The position numbers and the translations under genes were made by a program. 64,000 nt of DNA from DASTBU01 sp035711845 (lineage in GTDB: Bacteria > Acidobacteriota > Vicinamibacteria > Vicinamibacterales > 2-12-FULL-66-21), in NCBI GenBank assembly GCA_035711845.1, contig DASTBU010000187.1:53448-117447 (forward strand), in the 5' to 3' direction. Shown one piece after another: positions 58,747-64,000 of this stretch (position 1 is its first letter; every line of letters starts with the position of its first letter). The notes beneath the pieces are model-generated. The model worked only from the letters and a program-made list of their open reading frames with translations, made no database searches and was not told where the DNA came from.

Positions 58747-59475
58747 ATGCCATCCTTCCGGTTCCGCCGTTTCCTCCTGATGTTGCTTGCGGTGTCTCTC
58801 CCGGGGGCGGCCTGCGGGGGAGGCTGCGATTTCGCCGTGGGCCGCACCGCGCAGGATTCAAGCGCCTCGTCGGCAGCTGCGCCAGCCGAGGATCCGGCGG
58901 CGCCGGCCGCGCGGCCGAGGATCGTCGCGCTTGGGGACAGCCTGACGGCGGGATATGGCCTGCTCGAGAGCCAGTCGTACCCCGCGGTACTGCAGGAGCA
59001 CATCGACCGCGACGGCTACGCCTTCGAGGTCGTCAACGCGGGTGTCTCGGGCGATACATCCGCCGGCGGCCTCCGGCGGCTCGACTGGGCCCTGGACGGC
59101 GACGTCCGCGTGCTCATCGTCGCGCTGGGCGCCAACGATGGCCTGCGCGGGCTCTCGGCGGACGAGATGAAAGAGAACCTGACCGCCATCATCGCGCGCG
59201 CCCGTGAGCGGCGCGTCGTGGTCATTCTGGCGGGGATGGAGGCGCCACCGAACTACGGCCCGGAGTACGCCACGTCATTCCGGCAGGCGTTCCGCGACGT
59301 AGCGCAGCAGGAGCGCGTCCTCTTCCTGCCGTTCCTGCTCGACAAGGTCGCAGGCGAGAACGCCCTCAACCAGCGGGACGGCATCCATCCGAACGCGCAG
59401 GGCGCGCGGATGGTCGCCGACACGGTCTGGACCGTGCTTCGACCGCTGCTCGATCAGCTCGCGGCGGCCTCATGA
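58747..59475 (+). CDS. Lipoprotein GDSL esterase (TesA-like arylesterase)
   Basis: A 242-aa SGNH hydrolase. The signal peptide ends in a lipobox 'LPGAAC', so the enzyme is probably a lipoprotein. Block I is 'IVALGDSLTAGYGLLESQSY' with the catalytic Ser, block II 'NAGVSGDTSAGGLRR', block III 'VALGANDGLRGLS' and block V 'DGIHPNAQGARMVAD' with Asp and His. TesA-type enzymes cleave acyl esters and thioesters. Its stop overlaps the ATG of the ABC ATPase gene, giving a tesA-ybbA-ybbP-like operon. Confidence 0.92.
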   Translation: MPSFRFRRFLLMLLAVSLPGAACGGGCDFAVGRTAQDSSASSAAAPAEDPAAPAARPRIVALGDSLTAGYGLLESQSYPAVLQEHIDRDGYAFEVVNAGVSGDTSAGGLRRLDWALDGDVRVLIVALGANDGLRGLSADEMKENLTAIIARARERRVVVILAGMEAPPNYGPEYATSFRQAFRDVAQQERVLFLPFLLDKVAGENALNQRDGIHPNAQGARMVADTVWTVLRPLLDQLAAAS

Positions 59476-60158
59476 TCGAGCTGCACGGTGTGTCCAAGTC
59501 CGTGCCGAGCGGCGGCGGCACGCTGACCATCCTGCATCCGCTCGATCTCGCCATGCCGGCCGGCCGGGTCATCGCCATCACCGGTCCTTCGGGCAGCGGC
59601 AAATCCACGCTGCTCGGTCTCGTCGCAGGGCTCGACGCCCCATCGTCTGGTCGCATCGTGATCGATGGCGTGGAGATCACCGCGCTGGACGAGGACGGCC
59701 TCGCCCGGCTGCGCGGGACGAAGATCGGCTTCGTCTTTCAGTTCTTCCACCTGCTGCCCTCGTTGACCGCGTTCGAGAACGTGCGCGTCCCGATGGAGAT
59801 TGCCGGGGTCAGGGATCCCTCGACGCGCGCGCGCGCGCTGCTCGAAGAAGTGGGGCTGTCCGAGCGAGGCCACCATTACCCATCCCAGCTCTCCGGCGGA
59901 GAGCAGCAGCGTGTTGCCATCGCGAGGGCACTCGCGAACGATCCGCCGATCCTGCTGGCCGACGAGCCGACGGGCAACCTCGATACGGCCACGGGCCATC
60001 ACATCGTGGAGCTGCTCCTCGGCATCAACCGGACGCGCAAGACGACCCTGGTGCTCGTGACGCACGACCCGGAGCTGGCCTCGGTTGCCGACATCTCCAT
60101 CGCGCTGCGCGACGGCCGCGTGGTAAGGGTGGCCGAGCCGGTGGGAGAGTCCTCGTGA
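59472..60158 (+). CDS. ABC ATPase (YbbA/LolD-like)
   Basis: A 228-aa ATPase: Walker A 'GPSGSGKSTLLGLVAGLDAP', Q-loop 'KIGFVFQFFHLLPSLTAFEN', signature 'LSGGEQQRVAIARALANDP', Walker B 'ILLADEPTGNLD' and the switch His in 'TLVLVTHDPELA'. These mark the MacB/LolD/YbbA group that works with FtsX-like permeases by mechanotransmission. It overlaps both neighbours by 4 bp, so all three proteins are made together. Confidence 0.93.
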   Translation: MIELHGVSKSVPSGGGTLTILHPLDLAMPAGRVIAITGPSGSGKSTLLGLVAGLDAPSSGRIVIDGVEITALDEDGLARLRGTKIGFVFQFFHLLPSLTAFENVRVPMEIAGVRDPSTRARALLEEVGLSERGHHYPSQLSGGEQQRVAIARALANDPPILLADEPTGNLDTATGHHIVELLLGINRTRKTTLVLVTHDPELASVADISIALRDGRVVRVAEPVGESS

Positions 60159-62767
60159 CGTTCGTCTTCCGGATGCTCGTGCGCGAGCTGCGCGCCTCGT
60201 GGCGCCGTCTCCTGTTCTTTTTCATCTGCGTCGCAATCGGTGTCGGCGCGATCGTGGCGCTTCGATCCGTGATTCAAAGCGTCCGGGACGGGCTGATGCG
60301 CGAGGCCCGCGCGATGATTGCGGCCGACGTCATTGTCTCGACGAATCGGCCGTGGACACCGGAGGTGCGGGCGGAGGTCGAGACGCGCCTCCAGGAGGCG
60401 CCCGTCCTCGATCGCACGGAATCCATCGAGACCCCGACGATGGTGCGGGCAGAGCAGGGGACGAGCGTGGCGCGGATGGTGGAGCTGCGTGGGGTCGAGG
60501 CGCAGTTCCCCTTTTACGGCACGCTCTCGTTGCGCGACGGACAACCGTACAGTCACGCCTTGCTGCGCGGCAACGGCGCGCTCGTCGGACCGGAGCTGCT
60601 CGTGCAGCTCGGGATCGCGACGGGCGATCGCATCATGATCGGCGGGCGGCCGTTCACGGTGCGTGGCGTCATCGATCGAGAGCCGGGTCGTCGCGTCGGG
60701 GCCTTCACCTTCGGATCGCGGGTGCTGATCGATCTGGCGGATCTGCGAGCGACCGGTCTGCTGGCCTTTGGCAGCCGCGCGAGCTATCAGCTTCTGCTCC
60801 GGGTTCGCGACGATGGTGTCGAGCCGCTGACTCGTCTCCTGCGCCGGGATTTGAGAGACAGCTTCGTGACCGCACGATCGTACGTGTCGCTCGAAGACAA
60901 CATCGGGGAGGACCTCACGCGGGCGGAGAACTATCTGAGCCTGGTGGGGTTCGTGATCGTCGTGCTGGGCGGCATCGGTGTGTGGAGCGTCACGCGGGTG
61001 TTCATCCGCCAGAAGATGCGAAGCGTGGCGATCCTCAAGTGCATCGGGGCGACGACCTCGCAGGTCCTCGTCACGTACCTGCTGCAGGTCGTATTGCTGG
61101 GCCTGACGGGAAGCCTCCTCGGCGTGGGACTGGCGGCGGTGGGGATGGCCGCCATTCCGGCTTCGCTGGCGGGCTCGCTCGGTGGAGCCTCGTTCAGCCT
61201 CACGGCGTCCGCTGTGGTGCAGGGAGTGTCGGTCGGGCTCCTGGTGTCGCTGCTGTTCGCGCTCGTGCCGCTGCTGGAGGTGCGCCGAATCAAGCCGCTC
61301 CTGCTGCTCCGGGGCGGGGATTCCGCCGCGGGCGCGCAACCCGGGGGTGCCTCTCGCGTGCCGGGCACGAGGATCGCGGCGCGCGCCCGTGCGTATGCGG
61401 GATCGATCGACTGGCTGCAAGTGGGCGCCGCGGTGCTGGTGCTGGCCGCCCTCGTAGGGGTGGCGTCGTGGCAGGCGGCGTCCTTGCGGGCGGGCGCCAT
61501 CGTATTCGCTGGCTTTGCAGCCGTCACACTGGTGTTGTACGTCGCTGCCTGGGCCGTGGTGCGGGCGGTGGCGCCGCTCGCCGCCACGTCATGGTTTCCG
61601 CTGCGCCACGCGGTTCTCAGCCTTCGGCGGCCGGGCAATCAGACCCGCGTCATCCTTCTGGCGGTCGGTCTGGGCAGCTTCTTCGTTCTCGGGGTGCGGG
61701 CGCTGCAGCAGAACCTGATTTCCGAGTTCGCGCTGGACCTGGATCAGCGCGGCGCGGACCTCTTCCTGATCGACGTGCAGCGCGACCAGGTCGACGGGGT
61801 CAGGACGCTGGTGGCGGCCCGCCAGGACCCCGGCACCGACCCGCCGCGTCTCGTGCCCACGCTGCGCGCGCGTGTCACCGCGGTGCAGGGGCGCGAGGTG
61901 AACCTCGAAAGCTACGCTGACGTACGCGGGCGGGGGTCGCTCGCCCGCGAGTACGTGATCACCTATCGCGATCATCTCGAGGCGAACGAGCAGATCGTGG
62001 AGGGAACGTTCTGGGATGGGCAGCCCGCCCTGCCGGCCGGTGCGGAACAGGAAGTGTCCGTCGAGCACGGGATCCACGAGCGGTTCGACATCAACCTCGG
62101 CGACATGATGCGATTCGACGTGCTCGGCCGCAGCATCGAGGCCAGGGTGAAGAGCATCAGGCGCGTGCAGTGGGAAGACTCCCGGAGCGGCGGCTTCATG
62201 TTCGTGTTCCGGCCGGGCACGCTGTCGCAGGCGCCGCACACGTTCATCGGGTTCGTCAAGGGCCCCGCCGATTTGACCGCCCGCGCCCGCCTGCAGCACG
62301 AGCTGGTGACGGCCTACCCGAACGTGACCGCCATCGACGGCCGCGAGATCCTCGCGCGCGTTCAGGCGGTGGTCGATAACGTCATCCTGGCGATTTCGAT
62401 CGTGGGCGGCGTGGCGCTCCTGAGCGGCCTGTTGATTCTGATCGGGGCCGTGGCCATGACGAAGTTCCAGCGCGTCTACGAGGCGGCCATCCTGAGGACG
62501 CTCGGCGCGAGCACGCGCACGCTCGGCGCGATGCTGGCGCTCGAGTACTGCGCGCTCGGCTTGCTCGCCGGTCTGATCGGCGCGCTCGGCGCCCTGGGGC
62601 TCAGTTGGGCCGTGACGCGCCACCTGTTCGAGATTCCCTGGGAGCCCGCGCCGCTGCTGCTCGTCACCGGAATGATCCTGACGGGGGCGATCGTCGGCAC
62701 GATCGGCGTACTCGCCAGCGGCGACGTGCTGCGCAAGAAGCCGCTCAGTACGCTCAGGGCGGAGTAG
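60155..62767 (+). CDS. FtsX-family permease (YbbP-like)
   Basis: An 870-aa membrane protein with GTG start overlapping the ATPase stop. It has an N-terminal span ('RRLLFFFICVAIGVGAIVAL'), a periplasmic MacB-like region (about 50-250), three spans, a central pair, a second periplasmic region, and a C-terminal three-span FtsX core ('ILAISIVGGVALLSGLLIL', 'YEAAILRTLGASTRTLGAML'). This long two-core form is YbbP-type. With the TesA-like lipoprotein and YbbA-like ATPase it probably moves lipid or hydrophobic substrates out of the inner membrane. Confidence 0.9.
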   Translation: MTFVFRMLVRELRASWRRLLFFFICVAIGVGAIVALRSVIQSVRDGLMREARAMIAADVIVSTNRPWTPEVRAEVETRLQEAPVLDRTESIETPTMVRAEQGTSVARMVELRGVEAQFPFYGTLSLRDGQPYSHALLRGNGALVGPELLVQLGIATGDRIMIGGRPFTVRGVIDREPGRRVGAFTFGSRVLIDLADLRATGLLAFGSRASYQLLLRVRDDGVEPLTRLLRRDLRDSFVTARSYVSLEDNIGEDLTRAENYLSLVGFVIVVLGGIGVWSVTRVFIRQKMRSVAILKCIGATTSQVLVTYLLQVVLLGLTGSLLGVGLAAVGMAAIPASLAGSLGGASFSLTASAVVQGVSVGLLVSLLFALVPLLEVRRIKPLLLLRGGDSAAGAQPGGASRVPGTRIAARARAYAGSIDWLQVGAAVLVLAALVGVASWQAASLRAGAIVFAGFAAVTLVLYVAAWAVVRAVAPLAATSWFPLRHAVLSLRRPGNQTRVILLAVGLGSFFVLGVRALQQNLISEFALDLDQRGADLFLIDVQRDQVDGVRTLVAARQDPGTDPPRLVPTLRARVTAVQGREVNLESYADVRGRGSLAREYVITYRDHLEANEQIVEGTFWDGQPALPAGAEQEVSVEHGIHERFDINLGDMMRFDVLGRSIEARVKSIRRVQWEDSRSGGFMFVFRPGTLSQAPHTFIGFVKGPADLTARARLQHELVTAYPNVTAIDGREILARVQAVVDNVILAISIVGGVALLSGLLILIGAVAMTKFQRVYEAAILRTLGASTRTLGAMLALEYCALGLLAGLIGALGALGLSWAVTRHLFEIPWEPAPLLLVTGMILTGAIVGTIGVLASGDVLRKKPLSTLRAE

Positions 62768-63067
62768 TCATCGCGTCCGCACAGGGCACCCAGGCACCCG
62801 GCATCCATCACGAGGCACGGACACCGAAGGAGATCAAAAGCTCCAGCCACTCCGGTTCTCGCGGGTTCGCCGACAGGAGTCACGCTGCGTACAAGGGGGA
62901 GTCCGCGCCGAGGTCAAGCGGGACCCGGGCGGCACGCTCGGCGGGCCCGGCGATCTGATCGGCGGCGATCGCTGAGGCCGCGCGATGGGTCTGTCGGGTC
63001 TCGGCGAGGGGTTCATGTCGTCCAGGCGAATCTGCTAAGATGAGGTTTTGCAGAGGAGGCGACCAGG
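62768..63067. other. Intergenic region before the DksA-like gene
   Basis: 300 bp with no convincing gene on either strand. Near its end TTCATG (63012-63017) and TAAGAT (63036-63041) are separated by 18 bp and could be the promoter of the DksA/TraR-like gene; AGAGGAGG at 63053-63060 is its ribosome-binding site. Confidence 0.4.
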
Positions 63068-63427
63068 GTGCCTGTGGAGAAGGAAGCCATGGAACAATCC
63101 GCGTATAAGGACGCACTGCTGCGGAAGCGTGGCGAGATTCTGTCGTCGGGCGGCGGGGTGAAGCCGTTGCAGGCCTCGATGGATACGAATTCGCGACAGG
63201 GAGATCTGGCCGATCAGGCGAGCGGCAACAACGAAGTCCACATCCAGCTCAAGTTGAAGCAGACCGACGCGAAGATCCTGCAGGCCATCGAAGAGGCGCT
63301 GTATCGCATGGAAAAGGGGACCTACGGCATCTGCCGCGACTGCGGCGAGCCGATCGCGCCCGCGCGGCTGAATGCGATTCCCTGGACCCGCGTCTGCATC
63401 ACCTGCAAGGAAAAGCAAAGCGCGTGA
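63068..63427 (+). CDS. DksA/TraR-type zinc-finger regulator
   Basis: A 119-aa protein; GTG 63068 follows AGAGGAGG by 7 bp. It begins with a coiled-coil segment ('YKDALLRKRGEILSSGG', 'HIQLKLKQTDAKILQAIEEA') and contains 'GDLADQAS', close to the DxxDxA tip motif that reaches the RNA-polymerase secondary channel. The zinc finger is complete: 'GICRDCGEPIAPARLNAIPW' and 'RVCITCKEKQSA' with four Cys. Such proteins alter transcription start with ppGpp. Confidence 0.9.
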   Translation: MPVEKEAMEQSAYKDALLRKRGEILSSGGGVKPLQASMDTNSRQGDLADQASGNNEVHIQLKLKQTDAKILQAIEEALYRMEKGTYGICRDCGEPIAPARLNAIPWTRVCITCKEKQSA

Positions 63428-63912
63428 AGGCCGTCGACCTGCTGAACCTGCTGCGCGAGTTCTACCGGGACAAGCTGGCGCTCTACCGGCGGCACGTCGC
63501 CGCCGCACGGCACATCAGCCATTACGACTTCAACAACACCTACCAGTACGTGATTGCCCGCGAGGACGTCCAGCTTGCCTGGCTCAGGGACGCCATCACG
63601 GACATGGCCGGAGAGCTCGAGGACGTCGCGGAACCGAAAATCGAGCCGGACGGCAGGGGGGACGCGGCCCAGGCCGCGATTCTCGAGGAGGACCGCCAGG
63701 GCGCGGCGCGCTTTGTCGAGAAGTGGCGCCCCCGCATCGAGGCCGTCACCAACGCCCGGCACCGGAACATGCTGCGCGTGATCCTCGGCGAGACGCTGGA
63801 GCACCAGCGCTTCTTCGAGCAGGCGCTCGCCGGCCGTACCGATCTCCTGGGCCGCCGCGCGGACGGCGCGGGCACCGGCGGCGGCGTGCTGCCCACGCGC
63901 TGGGTCAGCTGA
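63424..63912 (+). CDS. Hypothetical all-helical protein coupled to the DksA-like gene
   Basis: A 162-aa protein with GTG start overlapping the DksA-like stop (GTGA). It is predicted to be helical: 'LLNLLREFYRDKLALYRRHV', 'NTYQYVIAREDVQLAWLRDA', 'RFVEKWRPRIEAVTNARHRN' and 'ILGETLEHQRFFEQALAGR'. Regular E/H positions (for example 'AREDVQ', 'LEHQRF') resemble ferritin-like four-helix bundles, but no diiron motif can be confirmed. Coupling to the DksA-like gene suggests a shared role. Confidence 0.7.
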   Translation: MKAVDLLNLLREFYRDKLALYRRHVAAARHISHYDFNNTYQYVIAREDVQLAWLRDAITDMAGELEDVAEPKIEPDGRGDAAQAAILEEDRQGAARFVEKWRPRIEAVTNARHRNMLRVILGETLEHQRFFEQALAGRTDLLGRRADGAGTGGGVLPTRWVS

Positions 63913-64000
63913 CGCCGACGCTCTTCAGCCCGCCCAGGTCGTCGCCGGTTACCCGAGCGGTAATCCTGCAAGGTGTGGCAATCCCGACTGTTTGGCAATT
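63905..64000 (-). CDS. Possible 3' end of a minus-strand gene (partial)
   Basis: A minus-strand frame open from the window edge ends with '...ITARVTGDDLGGLKSVGVS' and TGA at 63905-63907, convergent with the helical-protein gene and overlapping it by 8 bp. The tail has protein-like composition, but 31 codons are too few to name a family or to be sure. Confidence 0.25.
   Translation of the reverse strand, partial: NCQTVGIATPCRITARVTGDDLGGLKSVGVS

Overview
The window is a dense, high-GC bacterial chromosome segment with coding on both strands and many 4-bp ATGA/GTGA stop-start overlaps. Two MacB-like permeases of the ADOP type (acidobacterial duplicated orphan permeases, no ATPase partner), one with a broken PadR regulator just upstream, together with a cupin, RsbU-like phosphatases, YtxH proteins and PEP-CTERM/cohesin proteins, point to an Acidobacteriota of the Vicinamibacteria type. 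This is inferred from gene content; no rRNA gene is present.

Layout. 1-5.1 kb: end of a probable Mla ATPase, an MlaD/OmpA-like protein, a run of small YtxH-type membrane proteins, YihY, then a gene-free stretch with two tandem copies of an unusual ~130-nt structured repeat. 5.1-6.1 kb: an ECF sigma factor and its overlapping putative anti-sigma factor. 6.2-8.7 kb: an ABC exporter. 8.8-12.1 kb: a DUF255 thioredoxin-fold protein, a dienoyl/enoyl-CoA hydratase and a small protein; then a receiver-PilZ-like regulator. 13-20.1 kb: an ADOP permease, an aminotransferase, an APC permease, pdxH and an alkaline-phosphatase-fold enzyme. 20.3-26.7 kb: cupin, outer-membrane protein, and a divergent signalling locus (FHA-GAF-nucleotide cyclase facing PP2C phosphatase plus Ser/Thr kinase). 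26.7-28.9 kb: two tiny convergent membrane proteins, an isoprenylcysteine-methyltransferase-like protein, tRNA-Leu(UAA) and a methyltransferase.

28.97-39.8 kb is the accessory part: a decayed transposase, a second ADOP permease, truncated PadR and another gene scrap, a VapBC-type toxin-antitoxin pair, a scrap sharing 120 identical bases with the intact amidase 4.8 kb away, and a two-gene cassette of a cohesin-like PEP-CTERM protein with a dockerin-bearing metzincin-type protease, followed by a cluster of strong inverted repeats.

39.9-64 kb is again conserved chromosome: small zinc-ribbon proteins, a BON protein, envelope proteins, an SMR exporter, an RsbU-type phosphatase, a SYLF protein, inorganic pyrophosphatase, a PilT-like ATPase, a PA2779/PA2778-like pair, a LytS/LytT-type two-component system, a response-regulator phosphatase, an overlapping envelope set (M23 peptidase, L,D-transpeptidase, metallophosphoesterase), a tesA-ybbA-ybbP-like operon, and a DksA/TraR-type regulator with its overlapping neighbour.

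Recurring themes are envelope maintenance (Mla, BON, SYLF, M23, LDT, lipoprotein-type ABC exporters) and phospho-signalling (kinase/PP2C/FHA-cyclase, two RsbU phosphatases, LytST, ECF sigma). Degenerate heptamer repeats recur at several gene junctions.
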